A stretch of 64,000 bases of DNA from Hyposmocoma kahamanoa (GCF_003589595.1 NW_020653900.1:5636817-5700816); one strand, 5' to 3'. Counted from the stretch's first letter, positions 9,758-20,181 are shown. Program-made: numbers and translations. Notes: generated by a model not told the origin, from the letters alone.

Positions 9758-9819
9758 GAAATATTTTAATAAAATACCTTGCTCCCTAGACACTTTTGAT
9801 GTGTGCAGTATCAAGCGTC

Positions 9820-10056
9820 CAATGAAGTACTGCCACAATGTGAGCATTACTGCGTTACAGTTTTGAAGGCTAAGTGTTGATGAAATTACAGGCACATGGA
9901 ATGTCAACTTATGTTTCAGGGTGAAGGACGCTGTGGCAGTGCCTCAGATCTTAGCGATTTAAAGCTCTGAGTGGCTGCAACTGCTATGAACAGACGTGTC
10001 GCTTATCACCAGGCGCATGACTTGTTCGTCCCGTCCCGTTAAAAAGAAAAAAACGA
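9820..10056 (+). repeat. HP repeat, nearly complete, hairpin core partly deleted
   Basis: The pieces are in order: GAAGTACTGCCAC, ATGTGAGCATTACTGCGTTA, GAAATTACAGGCACATGG, GTGGCAGTGCCTCAGATCTT, TTTAAAGCTCTGAGTGG, CACCAGGCGCATGACTTGTT and CGTCCCGTCCCGTTAAAAAG. The A-rich 3' end is kept. About 30 bp before the hairpin is missing. Confidence 0.8.
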
Positions 10057-10365
10057 ATTGTAGGCAGTTATTATCTTCTTAAATCTCTTAGGTCTTTTTT
10101 CGACACCAGCCCATCACACCATACCATAACATTGGACAGAAGTATAATATACAAATTACTGCGTGAGAGTCCACAGTGATACAAAAGAAGGTGTATCATA
10201 AAAGAAATATATGAATTTGAATAACAATAACGAATCTAAACGTTTGCATATATTAAGCGGTGGCTACGACACTTACACTCGGGAAACCGCTTTAAAGGGG
10301 GGAAGATAGGCAGCTTAATTAATCATATCGCGCCTTGTAAGATCTCACGACCTCAGGCTCCTGCA

Positions 10366-10446
10366 TATTTACCCTATATGGTAAATAAGCCTCTGCAGCC
10401 ATTAGTATCTCGTGAGTTGTGTATTAGGAAATACACAACTCACGAG
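10366..10446. repeat. Two adjacent perfect hairpins
   Basis: TATTTACC-CTATAT-GGTAAATA (10366-10387) is a perfect 8-bp stem. It is followed by a perfect 16-bp stem, CTCGTGAGTTGTGTAT at 10409-10424 with its reverse complement at 10431-10446 and a 6-nt loop. The 16-bp stem is unlikely by chance and may be the ends of a collapsed foldback element. Confidence 0.7.
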
Positions 10447-10499
10447 AGAGTAAATGCAGTAATTTTCACATGTTAACTACTCTCTATTTGTTTTTTGTT

Positions 10500-10862
10500 T
10501 ATTTATTTTGTTATTTGTTCATTTCAGTTTATTTTATTTTGCGACACACACGTCCGTCACTCATCTCAGCTCAGGGCTCATTGAAAACCAGCGCCACAGT
10601 CAATTGCGGCTGTGGCATAAGCTGAATGAAGTCCTTTTGCATACGCCACAACCGCACACATGACAGTACAACATTTGTAGTTGTTATATTTAGTATTTTT
10701 CTGTTTTGCTCTTTGTTTTTTATTGTCTTATTTTAATTTATTTTAATTTTGTTAGTTACGTCTTTTTGTTTTGTTTTGCTTGTCTAAGTGGTATCAATAT
10801 TTTTATTTTTTTGTATCTATGTGTTGTGGCGTTGCAATAAATGTCTATTCTATTCTATTCTG
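10500..10862 (+). repeat. Probable LINE or SINE 3' end with pentamer tail
   Basis: A T-rich segment ends GTTGCAATAAATG followed by TCTATTCTATTCTATTCTG. AATAAA followed by a short tandem repeat is the usual 3' terminus of CR1/jockey-type LINEs and their SINEs in insects. No protein frame is visible, so the class is inference. Confidence 0.45.
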
Positions 10863-10967
10863 TTTACGCTAATACTGCGTTACGTATGTCGTGTTTACGC
10901 TGTTAAAGATAACGCAGTTATTTGAGAATAATTGTTTTTTATTGAACGTCAAGATGTTTCATTGTTA

Positions 10968-11062
10968 TATTCAATTATTTTTTGTGAAATTACTCCACTA
11001 GTTTGTTATAATTATTAATACAAAGATCGAACGCTTAGGAAAAATTTCTACGATCTAAAAAA
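10968..11062 (-). repeat. SINE-2, 3' end fragment
   Basis: The reverse complement of the SINE-2 tail: TTCAATTATTTTTTGTGAAA, ACTAGTTTGTTATAATTATT, then AATACAAAGATCGAACGCT. It matches 30960-31060 in the opposite orientation. The tRNA-like head is missing. Confidence 0.7.
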
Positions 11063-11211
11063 AAGAATGAACGATATAAGAAACTGAAAATGTGTTAACC
11101 GGTTACCTGCATCTTTATCTACTTTTCGTAAAGAAATATACGATAAATTTTATTTACATTTAAATTTTTGCGTTGCTTTTTAAGTACTAATATAACAATT
11201 AAAACATTTTA

Positions 11212-11475
11212 TAAAAAAAACCGACCTCAAAAGTTCGTGGAATTACGTCTATTTGCCAAGTTTTATTGAAATCGGTTACCGGAAAGTGCGCGAAACCGGA
11301 TTCATCCTCTATTGCGCCACTCTTAGAGGTGGAATATTTTCTTCAAATTTAAATGAGACCACGGTGGTACCCTCGTTCCAAAAAAGAAAAGGCATAGTCG
11401 CGTAGCATACCTAAATACAAAAAAAAATACATTCGAATTGAGAATCTCCTTCTTTTTGAAGTCGGTAAAAAGGTA
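11212..11475 (+). repeat. MITE-A copy
   Basis: Starts AAAACCGACCTCAAAAGTTC and ends CTCCTTCTTTTTGAAGTCGG. The ends form a short inverted repeat (ACCGACYTCAAAA). Internal blocks CGGATTCATCC and CTTAGAGGTGGAATAT recur at 55420-55622. Non-coding. Confidence 0.65.
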
Positions 11476-12255
11476 AAAAATAATCTATTGTTATAAAACT
11501 AAGATATTTTAATGATTTCAAATTGAACACCGATGTCAAAAGTAAATACCCACTGGTGTTAATTTTTTAGAGTAAAATGTAAAATGTCTGTCTTAATTAT
11601 ATACTACGTATCTGCTAATGATAACCCTAGCAATGTAGTCGTAGACGTAGACGGAGGTGACGTAAAATCCTTCCAAGTACCACTGCTTATTTGTAATGGG
11701 TGGAAACGGTTTTATTGCTGTTTTATTGACAATTGAGGTCTTCTGATAATTATTTTTTGTTTTATTTCATTTTTAATTAAATTCATTCTCTTGTATTCTG
11801 AGTTTTTGCTATACAGTTTCTGAGGCTATTAATTTTCAGTAAATTTTACAAACTTGTATTATCTTGTAGAACACAGGGACAGACGGACCGGTGAGATGAA
11901 GATGCATTTATGTTGAAACAAAATTACGTACGATGTAAAAACAAATTTGATTACAGGAGAACAATTGGATATTTTTGTCCTGTAATAAATCGTAAACTCT
12001 GAGTTTCATAACTAACAGTCAGCAGTCGGTCTCAAAGCTCGAATAAACAAAATTTTGAACAGAATTAATTGGCGTTGTTTGAACTTGACCCTTATTTTGC
12101 ATGAAGGATTAATTCCAAAACTTTGTTATTGTTTTGATATAAATGAATAACAAAATGATGATTAAAGGGGAATGTAATTATGGCAGATACCCCGCGTGTC
12201 TCGAAGAGATAAGTTTAAAGAAATTAATATTCTTCCAATGTACTTTAATATAAAA
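11476..12255. other. AT-rich DNA, no gene seen
   Basis: No frame with a recognisable domain and no repeat matched within the window. Confidence 0.5.
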
Positions 12256-12362
12256 ACGCCGTGGTAGCCTTGGTTTAACCTAATGTCTCTCAAGCTGAGG
12301 CCGTGGGTCCGAATTCGGGTTCACACATCTGAGTATTCGGAATGTATACACTGGAATGGAAT
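12256..12362 (+). repeat. SINE-4 tRNA-like head
   Basis: CGCCGTGGTAGCCTTGGTTTA followed by GTCCGAATTCGGGTTCACAC and CTGAGTATTCGGAATG resembles a decayed tRNA-like head with A-box and B-box positions. The same head occurs at 40698-40800. Confidence 0.55.
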
Positions 12363-12369
12363 ACACTGT

Positions 12370-12610
12370 CTATCCCGGAAAGTTCATCATCATCAACTCC
12401 TTTATGCGCCCGACTGCTGGGCGCACGAGTCTTCCCTCAGGCGAGCGTTTTAGGCTACAGTCTGTCACGCTGCCGAAATGCGGATTGGGGACTTCACACG
12501 GTCTTCCGAGAGTCGTGAACTTTCTGCGACGTGTACATTCCATCAGAAATTTTCCTTTCTCCAAGCTCATATTAAATTTCAAATTAAATTTCGCGCATAA
12601 ATTCCGAGAA
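12370..12610 (-). repeat. SINE-4 3' portion, opposite orientation
   Basis: On the minus strand the segment reads CCCAATCCGCATTTCGG, then GTGCGCCCAGCAGTCGGGCG and TTGATGATGATGAAC. It is the same body as 41085-41275 (CCCAATCCGCATTGGGCC and a (GAT)n end). The open frames across it on both strands are repeat sequence, not genes. Confidence 0.6.
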
Positions 12611-12775
12611 ACTCAGGGCAGCGGCCTCTGTTTGAGAGACGATAGGCTAGACTACCACGACATTTTAGGTCTATTCAAGACTGAATGTAGATAAAGTATT
12701 CAGAAAAACGCGTATCATCGTAAATCATATCATCGCCTAAGATTACGGCCAAACGTGTGTCGATTGTACGTACAT

Positions 12776-12990
12776 TTTTTTTTATAATACCAAGTGACAG
12801 GACGAACAAGATGTGCGCCTGGTGGTAAGCGCCACGCCTATCCATAACAATTGCAGTGCCATTCAGAACTTTAAATTACAAAGATCTTATGGGCATTGCC
12901 ACATTGACATAAGTTGACAAGTCCCATATGTCTGTAATGTCACCAGCACCCTTACCCTTCTAAACTGGAACGCAGTAATGCTCACATTAC
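12776..12990 (-). repeat. HP repeat, nearly complete
   Basis: The reverse complement of HP from its A-rich end (TTTTTTATAATACCAAGTG) through GACGAACAAGATGTGCGCC, GTTGACAAGTCCCATATG and CACCAGCACCCTTACCC to CGCAGTAATGCTCACATTAC, the hairpin. The outer 5' piece is missing. Confidence 0.8.
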
Positions 12991-13378
12991 ATTGCCTTTT
13001 TCGTGTGGGGATTGCTTAGTATACAATTTATAGCACCTACGGATGTTCGTTGATGATGATGTTGTTGTGAATAAATAAATAGACTGAACTTATTAGTATT
13101 GGTTTAGCGTGTGTTAGTAAAATAATAACAGTAACAGACATCCAGATTGGTATTATCAATGCATTTTTTTATTAATTGGTATTATCAATGCCTGCACCAA
13201 TTTTAATGAATTTTGGTATAGAGATAGATAGGACCTAGATGATGATGAGCTTTTTGAGATGGCCTTTTTGTCACAAAATCAAATGTTAAAGGGGTGAAAT
13301 AGGGAATGAAAATTTGCATGGAGAACCAATAAAACAACCAACCACCAAACCAAAAAAGGGGTAATTTTTAGTTATGTG
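12991..13378. other. Non-coding AT-rich DNA
   Basis: Contains a direct repeat of ATTGGTATTATCAATGC near 13147-13191 and a short (GAT)n-like run near 13052. No coding frame is supported. Confidence 0.5.
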
Positions 13379-13549
13379 TTTTGTGCTCAATTTTGGTGAC
13401 AATTTCTTTTTATTTCAATATTTATAGAATATCATCATGAAGTAATATTTAATATTCGAGTGTGGTAACCTGAAATATTCTTTAATATTTCACGATGATA
13501 TATTCGAGTAATTAAATAATAAAAATTGTCACCAAAATTGAGTACAAAA
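13379..13549. mobile_element. MITE-C foldback element
   Basis: Inverted arms of about 55-60 bp: GTGCTCAATTTTGGTGACAA at 13383 pairs with TTGTCACCAAAATTGAGTAC ending at 13545, and the pairing continues inward through TATTATTTAATTA-like sequence to CATCATGAA/TTCACGATG. A second copy lies at 45750-45888. Non-coding. Confidence 0.75.
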
Positions 13550-13899
13550 ACTTACCTGAAAATTAGTACACGCGAAGTACTTACTCCACTAGATAGTTTT
13601 TATAATATATAAATAATTATATCACTTCATTTTATAAAAAAAATCCTGTGGACTTGCCATTGGTTACAAATCCTATGCAATGGATTAAATACGATTTAAT
13701 TCTATGACAAGCCTTTAGACTTAAAACCGAAGGGTTTATATTTGAAGAAGGTAATCTGGTAAAGGAGGTACGTAGCAAACGCTGCAAAGTAATTGCTTTT
13801 AGGTTCGATAATAAATTTCACTGAGAACCCACCGGGAATCGGGCAATATGAACCCTTTTCACTATGAATGTGACGCACCGATAACACGATGTACTATTT

Positions 13900-14133
13900 T
13901 TAGTACCAGTAGAGTTACTTGTAAAAGAGTTTGTCCAGGGAAGTACTGCCACTTTACCTATTTCTGTCGTCAAGCAGTAATGTGAACATTACTGCGATTC
14001 GATTTTGAAGGGCGAAATTACAGGCACATAGTACTTATCAACCCTCAGATATAGGTGATTTAAAGTACGCTTACTACCAGTCACACGCAGGCAGACTTAT
14101 TTGTCGTATCTCTGGATATCATAAAAAAAAGAA
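13900..14133 (+). repeat. HP repeat, internally deleted
   Basis: AGTACCAGTAGAGTTACTTG, GTCCAGGGAAGTACTGCCAC and CAAGCAGTAATGTGAACATT are present, then GAAATTACAGGCACATAG and GATATCATAAAAAAAAG. The GTGGCAGTGCC middle is deleted. Confidence 0.75.
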
Positions 14134-14612
14134 AATACATGGAAATAATAACACTATTATAATAAGACAATAAATGGATGGATTACGGAGAAATTACTAA
14201 AGTTATTTGAGGAATTGCTCCTTGACACGAACGCTTCAATTTTAGAGATGTTGTCGTAAAATTAAGAGGGTTTATAGATAATCAGTACATCAAGTACATT
14301 CAAGCAATAAAAATATTTGAATTCATAAAGTTATAAAGTTGTTTGCGCTGATACCAATGTAGACGGCGCTTTAAGTTCACCTACACTCGTTTCCTTTAAC
14401 ATTTACGTTGCTATCCTTTTTACCTGCTACGACTGAACTACTGTTCGACGTTTGGACAGTTTACAACTAACCATCCTGGGTAACGGCCTACAACTAACCA
14501 TCCTGGGTAACGTGCATCTGCCTTGGACCACACATCGACTCTCGTTTGATCTGTGGATTCACCGCCATATTTAATTACTAAACGCACTCTGGGTAGTTCT
14601 ATCTCGGTGTGA
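14134..14612. other. Non-coding DNA with a short tandem duplication
   Basis: TACAACTAACCATCCTGGGT occurs twice in tandem near 14462 and 14490, separated by AACGGCC. No gene is supported. Confidence 0.5.
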
Positions 14613-14662
14613 GTGAATTACCGCTTGTGTTTTACTGTGCTATTGGTACTGTACTTAAAACT

Positions 14663-14832
14663 CATCATCGTAACTGGTAGTCAAATTATAGTAAGAGTTA
14701 GTCAAATAATCGTAACTGGTAGTCAAATTACCGTAACTGGTAGTCAAATTGGCGTAACTAGTAATCAAATTGTCGTAACTGGTAGTCAAATTGTCGTAAG
14801 TGGTAGTCAAATCATCACCGCAACTGGTAGTC
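14663..14832. repeat. 21-bp minisatellite, about eight units
   Basis: The unit is ATCGTAACTGGTAGTCAAAT plus one T, repeated with substitutions. The unit length is a multiple of three and lacks stops, so both strands stay open (a VTGSQI-type heptapeptide on plus). This explains the frames at 14613-14840 and 14655-14876. Nothing suggests these are translated. Confidence 0.8.
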
Positions 14833-15179
14833 TTCTCTGAACCCCACTGTGTCAACGGAACCGACACGCGCTCCACCGGTTTGTCGGAGACCCATAATTA
14901 GGACGTGTGCTGAAAGTTGAGAAAGATTGCTGCTAAGGACTACAATACGAGCGCGAAACCCACCTCTAAGGTCAATGTAGTATAATTCAGTTTTTCAACG
15001 CCTTTTACCTGTCGATCCTTCCTTCATCCTTTCATACAGTCCACTTCTTAGAAGTGTCACAACGAACGAACCACCTATCGTACGGTATTGTACGGTCACA
15101 CAGCTTAACTGCCGCACTGGTACAGAAGCTTTTAAACATAATGTATTAAGTTGAATGCGATTATTCTCTAGTTGTTAGT

Positions 15180-15640
15180 AGATTCAAATTCAAATAATAT
15201 TTATTTCATAGGTAAGCAAATTACATTTGAAGTCGTCGTACTGATTAAACTCTACTGCTCATTCGTATCGTAAGGCAGATTCCCCTGAGAAGGATGAATA
15301 AGAAACTTTAGGAGTTGGTCATTGTAAATATACATTTCAACACGTTTATCATTACAATATTTAGTTTAAACATCTTAGACCGAGACTACCCGCAAGAGCT
15401 AAACGGGTCACTACCACGGATTTTTGTCATCCAAGTACGCAGAAGCTGTATAATTAAATAAATATTTAGTGTAAAGTTTTTGTTCCACTATAGTTTTTAA
15501 CCTCGTAAATGGCAAATTTTTAATATCAATCAGAGTCTTATTATGGAAGCTTATTGCACATTGCCCCTTGAACGAATTTGAGACTATGTGAAGACGACTG
15601 TCAAGAACAGCTAGTTTATATTTATTCCTCGTATTAATGT
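15180..15640 (-). mobile_element. LINE 3' end (CR1/jockey-type) with ORF C-terminus, copy 1
   Basis: On the minus strand the segment encodes LAVLDSRLH, SNSFKGQC, IKNLPFTRLKTIVEQKLYTK and ASAYLDDKNPW followed by a stop near 15410. A 3' UTR follows, ending in AAATAATATTTGAATTTGAA. The same tail occurs at 33140-33570 and 37036-37610. The pattern (SFKG...NLP...FK..L...K.YY...DK..W) is one I know from the extreme C-terminus of insect CR1/jockey-like RT proteins. The RT itself is absent (5' truncation) and the frame carries small indels. Confidence 0.6.
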
Positions 15641-16028
15641 TTATGTCTGCCGCTATTTTTCATAAAAAAAATAATATTTTTCTTAATAGTAATAACATTT
15701 TCATAAATGTGTTATGACGTTAGTGTAAGAATGTTAATCTCTTTAGACTAATCGAACCTTGTAATCTAAATAACAAAGACTATAAAGAACGTGCTATAAA
15801 AATAAAAATAACAGTTCAAAGTAATGACAACCAAAGCCACCACCTTATTTACATTTTAATTTCTAAAAGATAAACTTTTATTCATTTCCTTTGTTATGAT
15901 CGTAGTAAGTTTCTTTTCATCCAACTGAAATACTACAAAATAAATAATGGTTAATATCAGATGGATAAAGTGCTGTGTTTAATTCAAAGTCAAAGGAAGC
16001 TCCTGGACGTGGCAAAGGAAAATAGCAG
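15641..16028. other. AT-rich DNA, no gene seen
   Basis: No repeat or coding frame recognised. Confidence 0.45.
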
Positions 16029-16031
16029 TAA

Positions 16032-16233
16032 GGCTCAACTCACACTGGCGCAGAGTCGAAGCGTCGCGTCGCGGCGCGTCTTGTTTTTCAACTACAACGC
16101 ATGGCGACGTGCGTCGCATTAGCGCGCCCGGATCACAATGTGGTCGGCGTCTGACACGTCACTGCGCGCAAGTAACGCAAGGCGACGCGACGCGAAGGCA
16201 ACGCTTAGACTCTGCGCCAGTGTGAGTTGAGCC
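16032..16233. mobile_element. Foldback MITE with perfect 26-bp inverted ends and TAA duplication
   Basis: The left end GGCTCAACTCACACTGGCGC (16032 onward) is an exact reverse complement of the right end through 16233, over 26 bp. Pairing resumes inward with AAGCGT/ACGCTT and CGCGTCGCG. TAA flanks both sides (16029-16031 and 16234-16236). A 3-bp TWA duplication with GG-starting ends fits the PIF/Harbinger superfamily, so this is a likely non-autonomous Harbinger MITE. The interior is strikingly GC- and CpG-rich against AT-rich flanks. Confidence 0.8.
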
Positions 16234-16329
16234 TAATTGTTGTTGGAGATTAATTTGTTTATAGCTTAGTTTACAACCGTTATTTCTTTTATACGAATAC
16301 TTCGTTGGGTCCGACGTATTTACGTATGG

Positions 16330-16440
16330 ACCGAAAAACTCCCGTGCGGTGCGTGAGCAAGAGAATGCGTACATGCGTGAGCGAGAGAGTGCGTACATGC
16401 GTGAGTACGTTTGCGTGTGCGTGCGTCCGTGCGTGTGTGG
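16330..16440. repeat. Imperfect GCGT-rich tandem repeat
   Basis: Units like GCGTACATGCGTGAGCGAGA recur (TGCGTGAGCAAGAGAATGCG, then TGCGTGAGCGAGAGAGTGCG), followed by GTGCGTGCG runs. It is a minisatellite-like stretch. The minus-strand frame over it is low-complexity. Confidence 0.6.
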
Positions 16441-16899
16441 AGTATGTAGTGTGATTGAGGCATAATAAAATCGAATAACAGTTTTCATGGATTTCCGTGT
16501 AAATGTGATTGTCATTGTGCTAAAGAGCCTATCATCTTTAAGTTTTTAATCAAACATGGAAAGTTTAAATGTCATTGTAGAGTTGTAGAGGCAAAGTCCA
16601 TGAAACGGGAATAGTTGGCTAGGTAAAACTTTTAACTAGGTTTGCTATAAGTAGGTGTCTGTAACCCGGACTATATTGATGCAGAAAAAAACTGATATGC
16701 TGCCCACAGAATTAAAAGACACAATTAACATTTATCAAAATTGAGTTATATACATATTTGGAATCAGAAAAAAAAGATCAATCAATCATTAGTAGGTCAA
16801 TGAATCAATCTAATTTTTTGTAGAAATCTATCTCAATAATTGTTCCACATACGTACAGTAAACTCAAATGGCATAATTGACATCAATGATCAGATTTTT

Positions 16900-16966
16900 G
16901 TATAATAGAAAGTCATAGGTGCCCTTTATTAAATTTAATGAAATAAATTAGATTAGATTAGATTTG
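16900..16966 (+). repeat. Probable LINE 3' tail with (ATTAG)n
   Basis: AATGAAATAAATTAGATTAGATTAGATTTG has a polyadenylation-like AATAAA next to a pentamer run, a common non-LTR 3' terminus. No coding remnant is visible. Confidence 0.35.
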
Positions 16967-16977
16967 TATTGAATTGA

Positions 16978-17200
16978 TGTTCAATTATTTTTTGTGAAAT
17001 TGCTTCAGTAGTTTTTTATAATTATTAAAACAAAGTTACAAAAAAATCCTTCGATCCAGCCGTATTCAAACCGATGTCTTCTAGCAACCGTGCCAGACGC
17101 TATTGCAACTAAGCCACCGAACGAACCAGCGGACCTTACGAATTTTTCAATGTGCTTATAGTTGGACCTTTGTATTTCGTTTTTCAGTGACTTTTGAATC
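16978..17200 (-). repeat. SINE-2, full-length copy
   Basis: On the minus strand the copy starts AAAGTCACTGAAAAACG and continues to GTAAGGTCCGCTGGTTCG. The tRNA-like head follows (GGTGGCTTAGTTG, GTCTGGCACGG, then a decayed B box in CATCGGTTTGAATACGG). The tail is TTTAATAATTATAA...CAAAAAATAATTGAA. It is the same family as 30812-31060. Confidence 0.75.
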
Positions 17201-17229
17201 CGGTCGGAGCGTTGGAATTTTTTCTAAGT

Positions 17230-17606
17230 ATTCAATATTCGTAGTAATAATTATGATAATTTAAATTAAATAGGACTTTATTCATCAAATACATATGTAC
17301 ATTAGTATATATACATATATATTAATATATACATATTAGTATGTACTAATAAGTAATGAAAAGGACGAAGCCTCTGCAAAGCAGCGGCTGTTTTTCAGTC
17401 TCCGCCTGTGTTCTCTGTTGGAAATTATCGAAACATAATTTTGAACAAAACAAACATCGTCAACATAACTTTAATCTAACTATTTATTTACTGGTTACGA
17501 ATGATAATAATACACACAACAAGCAAAAACAAACAAATCTAATCACAGCGCCAAAAGGTACAAATGACTTAATGATATTAAGTTATTGATAAAAATTGTT
17601 ATTCAA
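17230..17606. other. AT-rich DNA, no gene seen
   Basis: Includes a palindrome-like TA-rich stretch at 17290-17350. The 77-codon frame at 17356-17589 has no recognisable domain. Confidence 0.45.
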
Positions 17607-18128
17607 TAAGGTTTTTAGTAGCAATAGAGCTCCTTGTGAAAGAGTTCGTCCAGGGAAGTACTGCCACCAATTTCTGATGCCAAGCGGTAATGTGAGCATT
17701 ACAGCTTTCCGGTTTGGAAGGGCAACAGTGCTGGTGAAATTACAGAGAAACGGAACTTGTCAACTTATGTATGAGGGTGACGGGCGCAGTGATAGTGCCC
17801 CTAAGATCTTTGCGATTTAAAGTTGCGAATGGCATTGTAGTTGCACCATCGATCAAACGCGGGCTTGTCACGCGAATGACACGATTCGCAATTCTCGCCA
17901 GACGCGCATCGGGCACTGCGACTCGGAACGACGACGGAACGAATTGTGCGCGCGAGTACCTACTCTTTTTTTAATACAATAAGTGTAATACAGTTCGCTA
18001 GTTTTATTCAACTGGATACCCCCTGTAAGTGACAAGTTCCCACTACACTGCAACTGTTATGCACAGGCATGTAGCTTACCATCACGCGCACGACTTATTC
18101 ATCCCGTTACTGATAATATTATAAAAAA
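17607..18128 (+). repeat. HP repeat split by about 190 bp of foreign DNA
   Basis: The 5' part runs from TAGTAGCAATAGAGCTCC through GGGAAGTACTGCCACC, a hairpin-region variant (GCGGTAATGTGAGCATTAC) and GACGGGCGCAGTGATAGTGC to GGCATTGTAGTTGC near 17843. HP resumes near 18037 (CACTGCAACTGTTATGCAC) and ends GATAATATTATAAAAAAAG. The 190 bp between are unrelated to HP and GC-richer at first. The HP sequence around the breakpoint appears on both sides. Confidence 0.75.
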
Positions 18129-18188
18129 AGTCAACACACATTTTTTACTGTATTTAGCAATCATAGGAATATTGTCAAGTATGTCGGT

Positions 18189-18352
18189 ACAAGTGACGGG
18201 ACGAACATCGTGCGCCTGACAGTAAGCTACACGCTTGCATAACAGTTGCAGTGCCACTCAGAGCTTTAAATCGCAAAGATCTAAGGGGCACTGCCATTGC
18301 GCCCGTCACCCTCAGACATAAGTTCACAAGGCCCATGTGCCTGTAATTTCAC
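18189..18352 (-). repeat. HP repeat 3' half, inverted
   Basis: GTGACGGGACGAACATCGTG, GCATAACAGTTGCAGTGCCA, GCGCCCGTCACCCTCAGACA and CTGTAATTTCACACC are in reverse order. The piece is followed immediately by a plus-oriented HP end. Confidence 0.75.
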
Positions 18353-18408
18353 ACCTGCGTGTAGCTTATCACCAGGCACTTGTTCGTCCCGTGATTAATA
18401 TAAAAAAA
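18353..18408 (+). repeat. HP repeat 3' terminus
   Basis: TGCGTGTAGCTTATCACCAG, CACTTGTTCGTCCCG and TTAATATAAAAAAA form only the last 55 bp of HP, joined head-on to the inverted copy upstream. Confidence 0.7.
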
Positions 18409-19290
18409 TACAATTATCTAAAGGTTTTACTCCCTTATTATGTAATTCAATTACAATAGTTACTCCATAGATAACACAAAAAGGCATAAATGACTACAGT
18501 TGTGCCCTTTTGTTCTATTGTAAGTCAACATTAACCGACCATAAGCCAAGCATTAATTTTATACGATTATTACATTAAAGTCACGTGCCTTATATAATTA
18601 TATATTTAGCATAATAAACTACCTAATATATCAAAACAATATTTTATGCAAACGTTGCATGGTGAGGGTCCTTAAAGTAATAGACACGGGATTTTAAGAC
18701 ACGGTTTCCGCGCGACGTGAGCGCGATGAAATTCGTGTCGAATAAACGCGCCCTTATAGTTCTGTACACAGAACTATGAAATTTTTCAATTAAGTAGTGA
18801 GTAACATATACAATAGAGTTTCGATTCAGAACTAAAAAGAGCATCTTTGTGATATGGTTTATGAAATTATAATTGGCAAATTAAATTAGTCGCTTCAGAA
18901 TTTTTTGTTTTTCCACTGACGCAGTACCTATCTACCGTTCTTATGAGCAATAAGAAGCAAATTTACACCTGTTATGTATTTCATTTGTGTAGGTATGTCA
19001 TCTCATCGTCACAGAGTCCAGAGTAAGTGCTCGTAGATTCTTGTTGTCAGATTGCATTTCTTACATGTTTCGTAATTTTTGTATGACCAATGTAGGAATA
19101 TTTTGGGAAATTAGCTTTTCTAAATTTGTTTTAGTTTTATTAAATTTCGTTGCTCTGGTAGTGATAGTACAGGGAATTCCAATTGCGACCAGGAAATTGG
19201 TTGTCTGGGACATTATAAATTACCTAATTTATCAACGCAAAAGTAGCCCCACATACCCACATTTTTTTCTACAATATTACTTTAAATTAT
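18409..19290. other. AT-rich DNA, no gene seen
   Basis: The frames at 18644-18844 (minus) and 19041-19292 (plus) have no recognisable domain. The latter has a hydrophobic stretch but no start context or homology signal that I can defend. Confidence 0.45.
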
Positions 19291-19299
19291 AACTGCAAT

Positions 19300-19390
19300 A
19301 TGTGTATATAATAATATAATATAATAAAAATAGTATAATATAATTATATAATATAATGGTATAATATAATTATAATAAAAATTTGTAGCA
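19300..19390. repeat. (TATAA)n-rich low-complexity run
   Basis: Tandem ATAATATAAT-type units throughout, of microsatellite-like origin. Confidence 0.8.
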
Positions 19391-19848
19391 ATATTGTAGA
19401 AAAAATATTAAATTTACAACTTTTGCGTAAACAGCCTCAAATATAATATAATTATGTCGTAAATACTTTGACGTTTTATAAAAAAACGAATATGAAACTC
19501 TTCAGATAACGAAAATGTAATTGACAACTCAAAGGCCCTGGCAACGTTGTCATAGATGTTTGCACGATGTGTAATTTTCATTCCCATTAGAGTATTCATA
19601 TTCCACTCCGGTGTCCTTTTCACTTCATCTCACCTTTTATTGAGTTACTTTAGTCGAGAAAGTCTGACAGAAAAACCTTCTAAAAATGCTAAACCTACAT
19701 AATTTTAATGGCTCTCAAATTTTTAGGGCAGTAATCGAATTTTGCTCCGCTCTAATTGAGTTTTCTACTTTTTTGAGTTGAAAAGATGTAAATGTCACGG
19801 AATTTTGAATTTTGTTGGAATAAATTTGCCAAATTTTTGTGTTGTTCG

Positions 19849-20000
19849 ACGACCTCGGTGGCCTTACGACCTGGATACGGAGGACCCGAGTTCAATTCCC
19901 GGTAAGACCAATTTGGGAAATGAACTTTTCTGAACTGGTTCTGGTCTAGGTGTTCTGGTAAGTGCCTCTAGTTTGAGACCAGGCTTCGGTCAGGTTGTCT
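19849..20000 (+). repeat. SINE-3 copy
   Basis: A tRNA-like head, GACGACCTCGGTGGCC, with a B box in GAGTTCAATTCCCGGTAAGA, followed by CCAATTTGGGAAATGAAC and the body GTTCTGGTCTAGGTGTTCTG. Other heads are at 22003, 36229, 47552 and 62995. The 3' end abuts a SINE-1 fragment. Confidence 0.65.
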
Positions 20001-20010
20001 GGCACATATT

Positions 20011-20064
20011 AACTGCCTCCATGGCCGAACGGTTGCCATGCTCGTCTGCCATGCAGAGTTACAG
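20011..20064 (+). repeat. SINE-1 head fragment
   Basis: AACTGCCTCCATGGCCGAAC followed by GGTTGCCATGCTCGTCTGCC. It stops before the B box. Confidence 0.7.
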
Positions 20065-20134
20065 GCTTAAAAGTGCGACCTAAATACCTCTATAAATATA
20101 GGTCATCAGATAACTCAAATTTATTGTCATTATT

Positions 20135-20181
20135 CAGATGATTATCACTTTCTATCCCCTCCCAGATGATTATCACTTTCT
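20135..20181. repeat. Perfect 19-bp direct repeat
   Basis: CAGATGATTATCACTTTCT occurs at 20135-20153 and 20163-20181 with a 9-bp gap. It could be a footprint of an excised element or a replication slip. Confidence 0.8.

Noticed and set aside
14663..14832. CRISPR array
   Set aside because: The units are contiguous, with no unique spacers, and the host is eukaryotic.
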